Below, piece after piece: positions 26,845 to 36,594 of a stretch of DNA of 64,000 bases (the stretch's first letter is position 1; the number at the start of each line of letters is the position of its first letter). The DNA is taken from assembly GCF_947496485.1 (NCBI RefSeq), contig NZ_CANMCZ010000008.1, forward strand, positions 61,476 through 125,475, given 5' to 3'. Origin of the DNA: an uncultured Winogradskyella sp. (lineage in GTDB: Bacteria; Bacteroidota; Bacteroidia; Flavobacteriales; Flavobacteriaceae). The position numbers and the translations under genes were made by a program. The notes below the pieces were generated by a model. The model ran no database searches. It saw only the letters and a program-made list of their open reading frames with translations, and was not told where the DNA came from.

Positions 26845-29565
26845 TTAATTCCCAACACGTTGGTCTGGTTGACGACGTTGATCGTATTTTAAATCTTTAA
26901 GAATATTAGATTTAATACCAATAAAGAAATTCCATGACGAACGCGTACTAAAAGGTATCCATGTAAAATTCATACGCCAACTCAATAAATCGCGTTCAAA
27001 ACGTAATTGAGTATAGGTAAATCCTTGATTTAAAAAGTCATAACCAGAAGATGCACCAACACTCCAGCGTGGAGACAATTCTACATCACCAGAAAACATT
27101 AGCGAATGTGAGGATATTTGGTTTTGCCGTCGTGTATTGGTGTAATTTGCTGCATACGCAAACCGAATAGACCAAGGCAGTTTGTAAGTGTAAAAGTCGT
27201 TGTTTTCTTCTTCATCTCCCTTGTCTTTCTTTTTATCTGAAAGTCTTTTGTCTGCAAAATCTTGAGTTTTACCAAACAGACCGTCGGTTCTTCCACCAGA
27301 ACGTGCAGCTTCTTGAGCTGAGGCTTTATCATCATCAGATTCTTCACCAGAAAAACTCTCATTGCTTAGTGTATAGCTCATATTAATATTAGCAGAAGTT
27401 AAACGAAATAAACTACCACCATTATCAATATTAAAAGTGTTTATAACATTGTTGTTACTATCTAGAGCATAAGGATTGAGCGTCATTGCAAAATTGATAC
27501 TCATTTTTTTGTCCAAAATTTGTGTTCCACCAGAAACACGTACAGGACTCCAGTTCAGGGAATCTGCAGCTAGATTATAAGCTGTAGAAAAATTTAAATT
27601 ATTCAGTAAAAATACTTTTTCAGGTTCAGTTTTAGTAGAATCTTTAGAGCGTATTTTAGCTTCGATATTATTACCTATAGATATTCCTAAACTACTAGAA
27701 TATTGGTTGCCTGGTCTTCCAAATAATGAATTTTCAAAACGTGTATATTCTACTTGGTCAGTCGTTGTACCATCGGCATCAATGACATCATAAGTTTCGT
27801 AGTATTGGTCAAAAGCAGGATTAATGGAATAGCTTATAGATGGCCTCATAACATGCCGTATCGCTTGTATTTTTGGGTCTTTGCCTTCTCCTGTAAAGTC
27901 GTACATACCATAAACCGTTGTCCCAACACTGGCTCCTAAGTTATAAGTAAGAAAACGATCGAATCCGTTTTGGTTAATTTCTATTTCTTGTTGCTCTGCT
28001 TGGTTCCATGATCTATTCACTGTATTTAAGGTCCAGGTTTCTTCAAAATTGGCACTGGTACTCACACTAAAATAATCAAAAACCTTAAAGTTTGTCGTTA
28101 GAGGAATACTATGGCGCATGCCTGCTACAGCATCGTCAAACATTTCACTTTTTCCGAATAAAGAATCAGTTGTATTAATACGATATTCACCTCTGGTATT
28201 GACTTGAAAATTAATATTTTGAATAGCTCCTTTTTTAGTTCCTGTTTTAGGTGCAAAAGGAAAAACTCTACTCATAGACGCTTGCATGGTTGGCAAGGTT
28301 AAATTAATGGCCTGTGTATTGGTGTTTTGTGAGTGTGTTGCAGAGAGACTTAGATTAACTTGCGGTTCTCCCTGAAATACTGTTGAGTACGATACTGAAG
28401 ACGCCAAAGTATTATTTAAAAAATTAGCCTGATTAATCTGGTTGACAGATTGTTGGTAATATTGACTACTACCTAAGTTAACCGAAGCCGAGAAACGAGA
28501 ACTAGGACTCGCTTTAGAATCTTGACTATGCGACCACCTAATATTATAGATTGTGTTTTTTGCAAAGTCTGGGAAGCCACGTTCGCTAGTTAATAGATTT
28601 TCGTATCTAAAGCCTACGTTTCCTCTAAATTTATAACGTAAGGCATAGCTACTCTCTAAACGCAGACCATAACTACCATTGGTGTAATAATCTCCAAGTA
28701 CAGCCAAATCTACATAGTCGCTTATGGCAAAATAATATCCACCATTCTGTAAAAAATAACCTCTATCGTTACCAGTATCTTCACCAAAAGTTGGAAGGAT
28801 AATACCAGAAGTTTGCTTTTTGGTCATAGGAAAAAACGCAAATGGCAATGCAATTGGTGTAGGTACACCATAAATTTCCATATAGGTTGGACCGACAACC
28901 ATCTTTTTTCCAGGAACAAATTTCATTTTAGAAGTCACAAATTGGTATTCTGGATCATCTTCGTCTTCTGCTGTCGTAAAACGCGCATCTGCCATAAAAT
29001 AAGTGGAGTCGTTCTCTTTTTTGGTTTTAGGAGAATAGACGTTAAAACCTTGTTGTTCGGTACGTGTATTATAGACTAAGGCTTTTTTAGAATCGGTATT
29101 AAAAATAATAGAGTCTGGCTCAATAACGTTAGAACCTTGCGTAAAAACTGGTCGTTGAGAATAACCTGTTGAATCTTTTAAACGACCTGCATAGACTAAG
29201 TTTTTACTATAATCAATGACAATAACACCAGCAGTAATTTGCATGTCTTCATACAAAACTTCGGCTTCATTGTATAAGAATATTTTCTGTTGTTTTTGAT
29301 TTATAGAGACATAGTCTGTTGCTTTATACTTTACAATATCCTTTAAATACTCATTCTGTTTTAATGAATCTTGTTTAGTAGAATCGACCTGCTTTGTATT
29401 TAGAGGTTTATTTAAAATAGAATTAGCAGAAATGTTTGTAGAATCCTTTACTTTCTCAGCAGGAATAGGCGGCTTCTTTATTTTTATTTCTTGTGCGAAG
29501 CTAAAAGTGTTGATAAACACTGTAAAACTCAAGGCAAAAAGTATGTATAGACTATTTGTACGCAA
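26845..29565 (-). CDS. lptD: LPS-assembly protein LptD-like outer-membrane protein
   Basis: The roughly 906-residue product has a signal peptide (ILFALSFTVFINTFSFAQ), an OstA/LptA-like beta-jellyroll N-terminal region and a long beta-barrel C-terminus with alternating aromatic strands. The segments VGPTYMEIYGVPTPIALPFAFFP and GIILPTFGEDTGNDRGYFLQ are typical of Bacteroidota LptD-like proteins, which insert lipopolysaccharide into the outer leaflet. A TTG at 29616 is the longest start, but a likely -7 box (TACTTTTG) sits exactly there. I therefore prefer the TTG at 29565 (RTNSLYILF). It is divergent from the amidase gene. Confidence 0.88.
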   Translation of the reverse strand: MRTNSLYILFALSFTVFINTFSFAQEIKIKKPPIPAEKVKDSTNISANSILNKPLNTKQVDSTKQDSLKQNEYLKDIVKYKATDYVSINQKQQKIFLYNEAEVLYEDMQITAGVIVIDYSKNLVYAGRLKDSTGYSQRPVFTQGSNVIEPDSIIFNTDSKKALVYNTRTEQQGFNVYSPKTKKENDSTYFMADARFTTAEDEDDPEYQFVTSKMKFVPGKKMVVGPTYMEIYGVPTPIALPFAFFPMTKKQTSGIILPTFGEDTGNDRGYFLQNGGYYFAISDYVDLAVLGDYYTNGSYGLRLESSYALRYKFRGNVGFRYENLLTSERGFPDFAKNTIYNIRWSHSQDSKASPSSRFSASVNLGSSQYYQQSVNQINQANFLNNTLASSVSYSTVFQGEPQVNLSLSATHSQNTNTQAINLTLPTMQASMSRVFPFAPKTGTKKGAIQNINFQVNTRGEYRINTTDSLFGKSEMFDDAVAGMRHSIPLTTNFKVFDYFSVSTSANFEETWTLNTVNRSWNQAEQQEIEINQNGFDRFLTYNLGASVGTTVYGMYDFTGEGKDPKIQAIRHVMRPSISYSINPAFDQYYETYDVIDADGTTTDQVEYTRFENSLFGRPGNQYSSSLGISIGNNIEAKIRSKDSTKTEPEKVFLLNNLNFSTAYNLAADSLNWSPVRVSGGTQILDKKMSINFAMTLNPYALDSNNNVINTFNIDNGGSLFRLTSANINMSYTLSNESFSGEESDDDKASAQEAARSGGRTDGLFGKTQDFADKRLSDKKKDKGDEEENNDFYTYKLPWSIRFAYAANYTNTRRQNQISSHSLMFSGDVELSPRWSVGASSGYDFLNQGFTYTQLRFERDLLSWRMNFTWIPFSTRSSWNFFIGIKSNILKDLKYDQRRQPDQRVGN

Positions 29566-29613
29566 TCCTTTTAAATGTATTTTTGTAAAAGTATGGCTCG
29601 GTTTTTGAAACGC

Positions 29614-29621
29614 CAAAAGTA
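29614..29621 (-). promoter_or_regulatory. Putative -7 box for lptD
   Basis: The minus strand reads TACTTTTG, matching TAnnTTTG. If used, transcription would begin near 29606, which argues for the shorter lptD start. No clear -33 element is seen. Confidence 0.45.
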
Positions 29622-29724
29622 CAGCTATTTTTTATGATTAGTTTACTAAAATAATAAAGTTTAAAAATACTGTTTTACTTGTGGAACGTGTAATAAGTCA
29701 AGCCAATTAACCGTTAAATTAAAT

Positions 29725-30861
29725 ATGCAAACGAAGCCTAAATATATAATAGTATTCTTAGTGATTACATTTATCACTTCTTTAACATCTAACGCGTCAT
29801 TATATGCACAAGATGATAAATTTGTTGTGGTATTAGATGCTGGTCATGGAGGTAAAGATCCTGGTCGTCCTACTAAAAATGGTTATAAAGAAAAACATAT
29901 AGCACTTAAAGTAGTACTAGAAATAGGTAAACAATTAGAAAAGAATCCTGATTTTAAAGTCATTTACACCAGAAAAACAGATGTGTTTTTAGAACTTCGT
30001 GAACGTTCTGCAATTGCCAATAAAGCAGATGCCGATTTGTTTATTTCTGTGCATTGTAATGCACATCATACACAAGCTTATGGTACCGAAACTTATGTTT
30101 TGGGTGCTAAGAATTCAGAACGAAATATGGCAGTTGCTAAAGCTGAAAATGAGGTTATATTTTTAGAAGATAATTATGAAGAAAACTATGCCGGATTTGA
30201 TCCTAGCTCACCAGAGTCTGGAATTGCGCTAGATGTTGAGCAGGAGTTTTATGTAGAACAGAGTGTTATTCTTGCACGTAAAGTTGAAGATAATTTTGGA
30301 GGAAAACTTAAGAGAAAGAGTAGAGGTATAAAACAATTAAGTCTATGGGTTTTGCATAACACTTATATGCCTAGTGTATTGATTGAAACAGGATTTATAA
30401 CGAATAAAAACGAAGGAGCATATTTAAACTCAAAAACGGGTCAGACTAAAATTGCGACTGCCATTAAAGACGCCATCATCGATTACAAAGAAGAATTAGA
30501 CCAAAATGTTGGAAACCATATTAGGGTAGAAGGTACTGAAACCACTACTGAAGAAGAGAATGAGCCTAAGATTTATGAAAATATAACATTTAAAGTACAG
30601 ATAGCGGCAAGTTTCAAAGAATTGGAAGCAAAGTCTTATAATTTCAAAGGATTGCGTGATATTTCAAGACAAAAAGAAGGGAATATATACAAGTATTTTA
30701 GTGGAAAAACTTCAGATTATAACAAAATCGAAGAACTCCAAAGTGTGGCTAAATCCAATGGCTATTCTGATGCTTTTATTGTAGCATTTAAGGGTAATGA
30801 AAAAACCGATCTGGCTGAAGTGTTAAAATCACAACCTAAATTGAAATCTACTTCAAATTAA
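29725..30861 (+). CDS. N-acetylmuramoyl-L-alanine amidase (Amidase_3) with SPOR-like tail
   Basis: A 378-residue exported zinc amidase that cuts the amide bond between muramic acid and the peptide stem, probably in cell separation. After a signal peptide come the zinc-ligand motifs: VVLDAGHGGKDPG with the first histidine, the KEKHIALKV glutamate, LFISVHCNAH with the second histidine, and VLIETGFITN with the catalytic glutamate. A linker and a C-terminal domain with the FKVQIAASFKELE start resemble a SPOR peptidoglycan-binding fold. The gene is followed by the MCE gene in the same direction. Confidence 0.92.
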   Translation: MQTKPKYIIVFLVITFITSLTSNASLYAQDDKFVVVLDAGHGGKDPGRPTKNGYKEKHIALKVVLEIGKQLEKNPDFKVIYTRKTDVFLELRERSAIANKADADLFISVHCNAHHTQAYGTETYVLGAKNSERNMAVAKAENEVIFLEDNYEENYAGFDPSSPESGIALDVEQEFYVEQSVILARKVEDNFGGKLKRKSRGIKQLSLWVLHNTYMPSVLIETGFITNKNEGAYLNSKTGQTKIATAIKDAIIDYKEELDQNVGNHIRVEGTETTTEEENEPKIYENITFKVQIAASFKELEAKSYNFKGLRDISRQKEGNIYKYFSGKTSDYNKIEELQSVAKSNGYSDAFIVAFKGNEKTDLAEVLKSQPKLKSTSN

Positions 30862-30932
30862 AATCTGCTTCTAATTAGAATCATTATTCATATATTTATT
30901 CCTAATTTTGTTTCTAACCAAAGACAAACCAT

Positions 30933-31880
30933 TTGAAAGTTTCTAGAGAAGTCAAAACAGCAATCTTAGTATTATCTGGTATTGCTCTTTTCATATACTT
31001 ATTTACATTCCTCAACGGAAAAAACTTGTTTTCCGATACAGATACCTATTATACCGAATTTGAGTATAACGCACTAGGTACTTCTTCACCAGTGACAATA
31101 AAAGGAAACAAAGTAGGTAAAGTTGAAGACATTAAATACGATTTTGATTCTGGTAAAACACGTGTTGAATTTACCGTAGCGCCTGAACTAAAATTTTCTA
31201 AGAACAGTAAGATAAGGCTTTATCCAACAGGCTTAATGGGAGGAAATGCCTTGGAAATAATGGATGCCGATGACGGACAATTGGCAAAGTCAGGAGATTT
31301 TATTGAATCAGAAATTAAGCAAGGGTTAATGTCTACCATAGAAACTGATTTGCCTAAAGTTACAGCAGGCTTAGATGGAACACTGCGTTCTACAGATACA
31401 TTGGTAAATAGCTTAAACGCTTTGTTAATCGATGATTCTGATAAGGGTTTAAAAAGCGCCATATCAGAGTTAAATTCTACTTTAAAATCATTTAAAGATT
31501 TATCTTATTCCATACAAGGAGTAATAAAAGAGAACGATAAGAAAATAGCGTCCATTTTAGATAATTTTGATAAAACTAGTAAAGATTTAAGTGAATTATC
31601 TACAGAATTAAAAAATGCAGGACTTTCTAAAACTGTTGAAGACCTCGATAAAACCTTAGTGAGTATGCAAAGCATGTTATCTAGTATAGATAGTGGAGAA
31701 GGCACTATAGGTAAGCTTCTCAAAGATGCGTCTCTCTACGAAAACTTAGATAAAGCTTCAAAAGAATTACAATTATTGTTACTAGATATTAAACTACATC
31801 CTGCAAGATATAGACGTATTTTATCGAAAAAAGAGATTCCTTACGAGGAACCAACTCAAGAGCAATTAAAAAATAATTAG
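30933..31880 (+). CDS. MlaD/MCE-domain lipid transport protein
   Basis: A 315-residue inner-membrane anchored MCE protein. One helix near residues 10-28 (ILVLSGIALFIYLFTFL) is followed by the MCE/MlaD domain (residues 37-115; YNALGTSSPVTIKGNKVGKV and RLYPTGLMGGNALEI). A long helical coiled-coil-like tail follows (residues 130-290) that could form a hexameric tunnel. MlaD-type proteins bind lipids between the membranes. The start is TTG. No MlaE/F genes are adjacent, so the partner transporter must be elsewhere. It lies between the amidase and the Fe-S gene with short gaps. Confidence 0.92.
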   Translation: MKVSREVKTAILVLSGIALFIYLFTFLNGKNLFSDTDTYYTEFEYNALGTSSPVTIKGNKVGKVEDIKYDFDSGKTRVEFTVAPELKFSKNSKIRLYPTGLMGGNALEIMDADDGQLAKSGDFIESEIKQGLMSTIETDLPKVTAGLDGTLRSTDTLVNSLNALLIDDSDKGLKSAISELNSTLKSFKDLSYSIQGVIKENDKKIASILDNFDKTSKDLSELSTELKNAGLSKTVEDLDKTLVSMQSMLSSIDSGEGTIGKLLKDASLYENLDKASKELQLLLLDIKLHPARYRRILSKKEIPYEEPTQEQLKNN

Positions 31881-31891
31881 AGTCAATTTTC

Positions 31892-33205
31892 ATGCAATAT
31901 TTACCAAATATAATTTTTGCCATAATTCTTTTTGTTGGTGTTGGCTATTTTGCCAAGAATATTAGAAAACTCATCCGTAATATTAAACTAGGTCGAAAGG
32001 TCGATGCTAGCGATAATAAGTCGCAACGCTGGAAAAACATGGCGCGCATTGCATTAGGTCAGAGTAAAATGGTAAAGCGACCAATTGCTGGGTTTCTTCA
32101 TATTATTGTTTATGTTGGTTTTATCATCATTAATATTGAAGTCTTAGAAATTATTATCGATGGCTTATTCGGAACACATCGTATAGGTTTAGAAGTGCTA
32201 CCAGTATCAGTTTACGGATTTTTAATTGATGCTTTCGAAATATTAGCGGTTTTAGTACTAATTTCAGTAGTTGTATTTTGGTTAAGACGAAACGTCATTA
32301 AACTAAGACGTTTTATGGCTAATGAGATGAAAGGCTGGCCAAAAAGTGATGGTAATATCATCTTATATTTTGAAGTTGTTTTAATGTGTTTATTCTTACT
32401 GATGAACGCTACAGATACATCATTTCAAGATATGAATTATGGAAATATCATTTCTCAATTTATAGCACCATGGTTTAGTGATGTGGCGCCAGAAACACTT
32501 CATATCATTGAGCGTACAGCTTGGTGGTTACATATTGTTGGAATTCTGATTTTCTTAAATTATTTATACTTCTCTAAGCATTTGCATATACTCTTAGCTT
32601 TTCCGAATACTTATTACGGTAGCGTTGAACCAAAGGGTAAATTCAATAATCTTGAAGCTGTTACCAACGAAGTGAAGCTAATGATGGATCCAGATGCAGA
32701 TCCTTATGCTGCACCAGCTGAAACTGCAGATGATGAAGTACCAGCTAAGTTTGGAGCAAGTGATGTTATGGATTTAAACCAAATTCAATTGCTAAATGCA
32801 TACACCTGTACAGAATGTGGACGCTGTACATCCGCTTGTCCTGCAAATCTAACAGGTAAAAAGTTATCGCCTCGTAAGATAATGATGGACACAAGAGATC
32901 GTTTAGAGGAAGTCGGTAAAAATATTGATGCCAATAACGGTGAGTTTAAAGATGATGGTAAACAACTACTCGGTGATTATATACTAAACGAAGAATTATG
33001 GGCTTGTACGACTTGTAATGCTTGCGTAGAAGAGTGTCCTGTGAGTATTAATCCATTATCAATTATATTAGAAATGCGTCGTTATTTAGTGATGGAGCAA
33101 AGTGCTGCACCGATGGAATTGAATAACATGATGACCAATATTGAAAATAACGGAGCACCTTGGCCTTATAACCAAATGGACCGTTTGAACTGGAAAGATG
33201 AATAA
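31892..33205 (+). CDS. Membrane-bound (4Fe-4S) oxidoreductase, HdrD/NarI-like
   Basis: A 437-residue protein with four or five hydrophobic helices in the first 230 residues, followed by a double 4Fe-4S ferredoxin domain. The cysteines appear as CTECGRCTSACP (near residue 309) and CTTCNACVEECP (near residue 373). The first half resembles the NarI-type cytochrome-b subunit, so the protein may link a quinone pool to the Fe-S centre. The next gene encodes a CCG-domain protein, and the pair resembles heterodisulfide reductase-like electron transfer modules common in Bacteroidota. Exact donor and acceptor are unknown. Confidence 0.9.
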   Translation: MQYLPNIIFAIILFVGVGYFAKNIRKLIRNIKLGRKVDASDNKSQRWKNMARIALGQSKMVKRPIAGFLHIIVYVGFIIINIEVLEIIIDGLFGTHRIGLEVLPVSVYGFLIDAFEILAVLVLISVVVFWLRRNVIKLRRFMANEMKGWPKSDGNIILYFEVVLMCLFLLMNATDTSFQDMNYGNIISQFIAPWFSDVAPETLHIIERTAWWLHIVGILIFLNYLYFSKHLHILLAFPNTYYGSVEPKGKFNNLEAVTNEVKLMMDPDADPYAAPAETADDEVPAKFGASDVMDLNQIQLLNAYTCTECGRCTSACPANLTGKKLSPRKIMMDTRDRLEEVGKNIDANNGEFKDDGKQLLGDYILNEELWACTTCNACVEECPVSINPLSIILEMRRYLVMEQSAAPMELNNMMTNIENNGAPWPYNQMDRLNWKDE

Positions 33206-33247
33206 ATCAACGCATTAACTTTTAACAAATAAATGTTGAGCTATATG

Positions 33248-34027
33248 AGCGAGCAACTTAAAGTGCCAACAATGGCAGAATTTATGGCAGAAGGCAAGCA
33301 ACCAGAAATTTTATTTTGGGTTGGTTCAGCTGGTAGCTATGATGACCGAGCTAAAAAAATTACTAAGGCCTTTGTAAAGATTTTGAATAAAGCCAATGTT
33401 GATTTTGCTGTATTAGGAACAGAAGAAAGTAATACAGGTGATTTGGCTAAGCGTGCTGGAAACGAGTTTTTATTCCAAATGCAAGCGGTTATGAATATTG
33501 AAGTGCTTAATGCTTATGAAGTAAAACGCATCGTAACTTGCGATCCACATTCATTCAATTGTCTAAAAAATGAATATCCAAGTTTAGGTGGAAATTATGA
33601 TGTGATTCATCATACTCAATATATAAAAGAATTGATGGATTCTGGTCGCCTAACCTTAGAAGGCAATACTTATAAAGGCAAACGTATAACATTTCACGAT
33701 CCCTGTTACTTAGGTAGAGCCAATAATGAATATGATGCACCTAGAGACGTTCTTAGTAAAACTAATGCGACTTTAGTAGAGATGAAGCGTCATAAGCAAA
33801 CAGCACTTTGTTGTGGTGCAGGAGGCGCGCAAATGTTCAAAGAACCAGAAAAAGGTGATATGGACATTAATGTACTCAGAACCCAAGATGCTTTAGAAAC
33901 AAATCCTGAAATTATCGCTACAGGTTGCCCTTACTGCAACACTATGATGACAGATGGTATAAAAGCCAAAGAAAAAGAGAACGACATATCAGTAATGGAT
34001 ATTGCTGAATTAATTGCAAACGCTTAA
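33248..34027 (+). CDS. CCG-domain (Fe-S)-binding protein, HdrB/LldE-like
   Basis: A 259-residue soluble protein with two cysteine-rich CCG motifs: CDPHSFNCLKNEYP then HDPCYLGR, and CCGAGGAQMF then TGCPYCNTMM. This matches the C-terminal module of heterodisulfide reductase B and the glycolate/lactate oxidase Fe-S subunits. I prefer the ATG at 33248 (MSEQLKVPTMAEFMAEG) to the one at 33233. It lies 42 bases after the membrane Fe-S gene and is surely its partner. The substrate of the complex is unknown. Confidence 0.9.
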   Translation, partial: SEQLKVPTMAEFMAEGKQPEILFWVGSAGSYDDRAKKITKAFVKILNKANVDFAVLGTEESNTGDLAKRAGNEFLFQMQAVMNIEVLNAYEVKRIVTCDPHSFNCLKNEYPSLGGNYDVIHHTQYIKELMDSGRLTLEGNTYKGKRITFHDPCYLGRANNEYDAPRDVLSKTNATLVEMKRHKQTALCCGAGGAQMFKEPEKGDMDINVLRTQDALETNPEIIATGCPYCNTMMTDGIKAKEKENDISVMDIAELIANA

Positions 34028-34038
34028 ATAATAACTAA

Positions 34039-34674
34039 ATGAAAAGAATTACAATCGCTCTAGTCTTACTAATAGGATTAAACCTTAACGCACAGAAAAA
34101 ATCAAAAGAAGAAGTCCTTGATCTTATGGCAGAAGATACATGTCAGTGTCTTTCTAAGAAAAAGATAAAAACTTCTGATACCATGGATGAAAAGCAGATG
34201 GCATTAGGTCTATGCTTAATTCAAAGCTACAACGAACATAAATCAAAGTCTAGATACTTTAGCAAACAAAAAACAGCTAATTTTGAGAAAATTGGTGAGG
34301 AAGTTGGTATGGTAATGGCTACAAAATGTGGAGAGGAATTTTTATCAATTTTTTCTTCTGAAGAATTGGTAGATATTATCGAAGACGAAGAAGAAGATAC
34401 CATTGGATTTAAAAGTTCTGATGAAGACAATCTTTCTATAGAAGTTGAATTGCAATCTATGAATAATGATGCTATATCATATATTGAAACTAAGGATGAT
34501 TTTGATAAAAGCCATATTTTCTTAATTACAGAAGAGTTTGAAGGCTATGAATTGCTCAAAAAATCTAATTTTGGTAAATCATTTACCATAACTTATAAAG
34601 AGGTGGAGTTATTCGATTTAAGTGAGAAGCAATATATCACCAAGAAAGTGATCACTAAGTTAGAAGCGCTATAA
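34039..34674 (+). CDS. Exported protein of unknown function
   Basis: The 211 residues begin with a signal peptide (IALVLLIGLNLNAQ), and the mature part holds a cluster of cysteines in the LMAEDTCQCLSKKK, LGLCLIQS and TKCGEEFLS segments. This four-cysteine helical arrangement recurs in Flavobacteriaceae exported proteins. The C-terminal half is acidic. It follows the CCG gene by 11 bases, so it is probably co-transcribed. I cannot assign a function. Confidence 0.78.
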   Translation: MKRITIALVLLIGLNLNAQKKSKEEVLDLMAEDTCQCLSKKKIKTSDTMDEKQMALGLCLIQSYNEHKSKSRYFSKQKTANFEKIGEEVGMVMATKCGEEFLSIFSSEELVDIIEDEEEDTIGFKSSDEDNLSIEVELQSMNNDAISYIETKDDFDKSHIFLITEEFEGYELLKKSNFGKSFTITYKEVELFDLSEKQYITKKVITKLEAL

Positions 34675-34675
34675 T

Positions 34676-35161
34676 ATGCTAGTTGATTTTGATACTTTAC
34701 CAGTAGAGTCTAGAGTTTGGATCTACCAAGCCAACCGTTCGTTTTCTGATGAAGAAATAAAGCAACTTAAAGAACAGCTTGATACGTTTATTGAAGCATG
34801 GACTGCTCATGGAAAAGATTTGCAATCTGGCTATAAAATTGTCTATAAGCGCTTTATAGTTATTGCTTTAAATCAAAACTTAAATAGTGCTACTGGTTGT
34901 TCAATAGATGCCTCAGTTCATTTTATCCAAGAATTAGAAAAGCAATACAACGTGGATTTAATGGATAAAATGAATGTATCGTACAAACAAGGTGAGTTTA
35001 TTGCTTATAAGCCGTTGATTGATTTCAAAAAGATGGCACAGCAAAAAGCGGTATCAAAAAAAACTATTGTATTTAATAATCTAGTTAATAACATCGCAGA
35101 ATTTAATGACAATTGGGAAGTACCAGCCAGTGAAAGCTGGCATAGTAGATTTGTTAAGTGA
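34676..35161 (+). CDS. Conserved 161-residue cytoplasmic protein of unknown function
   Basis: The start ATG lies one base after the preceding stop. The protein begins VDFDTLPVESRVWIYQANRS and contains the motif GYKIVYKRFIVIALNQNLN followed by ATGCSIDASVHFIQ. No Walker motifs are present, although similar Bacteroidota proteins are sometimes labelled as ABC-transporter ATPases in databases. There is no signal peptide or membrane helix. Function is unknown. Confidence 0.82.
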   Translation: MLVDFDTLPVESRVWIYQANRSFSDEEIKQLKEQLDTFIEAWTAHGKDLQSGYKIVYKRFIVIALNQNLNSATGCSIDASVHFIQELEKQYNVDLMDKMNVSYKQGEFIAYKPLIDFKKMAQQKAVSKKTIVFNNLVNNIAEFNDNWEVPASESWHSRFVK

Positions 35162-35234
35162 TACGTCATAAAAAAATTTTCTTATTTCAGATAGAATAGT
35201 CAATTTTACAACCCACAATCATAAACTATAAAAA

Positions 35235-36455
35235 GTGGCTACAGATATTTTTTTACTAAATATTTCAGGACAGGATAAACCAGGTTTAACTTCTGGTCTT
35301 ACAGGTGTACTATCAGAATATGATGCCAAAGTATTAGATATAGGTCAGGCAAATATTCATGATACATTATCACTCGGTATATTATTCGAAATTAAATCTG
35401 GAAAAAAATCTGCAGCTGTTTTAAAGGATTTGCTTTTTAAAGCCTACGAGTTAGGTATTACGGCTAAGTTTACTCCAATTTCTGGAGACGACTATGAAAA
35501 ATGGGTTAATCTTCAAGGTAAAGACCGTTACATCATTACAATATTAGGAGAAAAGCTATCTGCACAGCAAATCTCAGAGGTCACTAAGGTAATTTCAGAA
35601 AAGAATCTTAATATCGATTCAATAAAGCGTCTTACTGGTCGTACTTCTTTGATTAAAAAGGAGGAATATCCTAGAGCTTCAATTCAATTATCAATAAGAG
35701 GTAAATTGGGTGATAAAACTGAGTTTACTTCAAAATTTATGGAGATATCTAAGGAATTGGATGTTGATATTGCTTTTCAAGAAGATAGTATGTTTAGACG
35801 TAACAGACGTTTGGTCTGTTTTGATATGGATTCTACTTTAATACAAACTGAAGTCATTGATGAACTGGCAGAGAGGGCAGGAGTAGGTGAAGAAGTCAGA
35901 GCTATTACAGAGTCGGCTATGCAAGGTGAAATTGATTTTAACGAAAGTTTTAAAAAGCGAATGAGACTTTTAGAAGGCTTAAGCGAAGAGGTCTTGCATG
36001 ATGTTGCAGAAAATCTTCCTATTACAAAAGGTGCAAAACGATTAATTGATACACTCCATTATTATGGTTACAAAACAGCCATTCTTTCAGGCGGATTTAC
36101 GTATTTCGGACATTATCTTCAAGAAAAATTAGATATCGATTTTGTGTATGCTAATCAATTAGAGATTATAAATGGTACTCTAACAGGTGGTTATATTGGT
36201 GAAATTGTTGATGGTAACAAAAAAGCTGAATATCTCAAATTACTTGCCAATAATATGGGAATAGATATAGGTCAAACAATTGCTGTTGGAGATGGTGCTA
36301 ATGATTTACAAATGCTAAACCTTGCTGGTTTAGGGATTGCCTACCATGCAAAGCCTAAAGTAAAAGACAATGCACAAAGTTCTATTTCTAGTATAGGTTT
36401 AGATGGCGTTTTATATTTATTAGGATACCATGATCGTCATATAGATTTAGTTTAA
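35235..36455 (+). CDS. serB: Phosphoserine phosphatase SerB with two ACT domains
   Basis: SerB removes phosphate from O-phosphoserine, the last step of serine synthesis. The 406 residues have two N-terminal ACT-like regulatory domains (residues 3-80 and 95-180; ISGQDKPGLTSGLTGVL) and a HAD phosphatase domain with CFDMDSTLIQTEVIDELA (nucleophile aspartate near residue 197), ILSGGFTYFG and GDGANDLQMLNLAG. The start is GTG at 35235. It stands alone, 74 bases after the previous gene. Confidence 0.95.
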   Translation: MATDIFLLNISGQDKPGLTSGLTGVLSEYDAKVLDIGQANIHDTLSLGILFEIKSGKKSAAVLKDLLFKAYELGITAKFTPISGDDYEKWVNLQGKDRYIITILGEKLSAQQISEVTKVISEKNLNIDSIKRLTGRTSLIKKEEYPRASIQLSIRGKLGDKTEFTSKFMEISKELDVDIAFQEDSMFRRNRRLVCFDMDSTLIQTEVIDELAERAGVGEEVRAITESAMQGEIDFNESFKKRMRLLEGLSEEVLHDVAENLPITKGAKRLIDTLHYYGYKTAILSGGFTYFGHYLQEKLDIDFVYANQLEIINGTLTGGYIGEIVDGNKKAEYLKLLANNMGIDIGQTIAVGDGANDLQMLNLAGLGIAYHAKPKVKDNAQSSISSIGLDGVLYLLGYHDRHIDLV

Positions 36456-36594
36456 AACGCTTTTTATGTTGACTAAAACTGTTAATTAAGCAGTTTATAA
36501 AAGTATCCTAAAGTCTTTTAACTTCTTATTAATTATGCTATTTTGGCACAATATTAGTTCATATAAACGAACTTATAAATAATAAAAGATATCA

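Noticed and set aside
34676..35161. ABC transporter ATPase
   Set aside because: No Walker A, Walker B or signature motif is present in the 161 residues.
36456..36594. Promoter ATTTTGGC before the GH3 fusion gene
   Set aside because: The TATTTTG there is one base short of the TAnnTTTG consensus and no -33 element is evident, so I did not list it.
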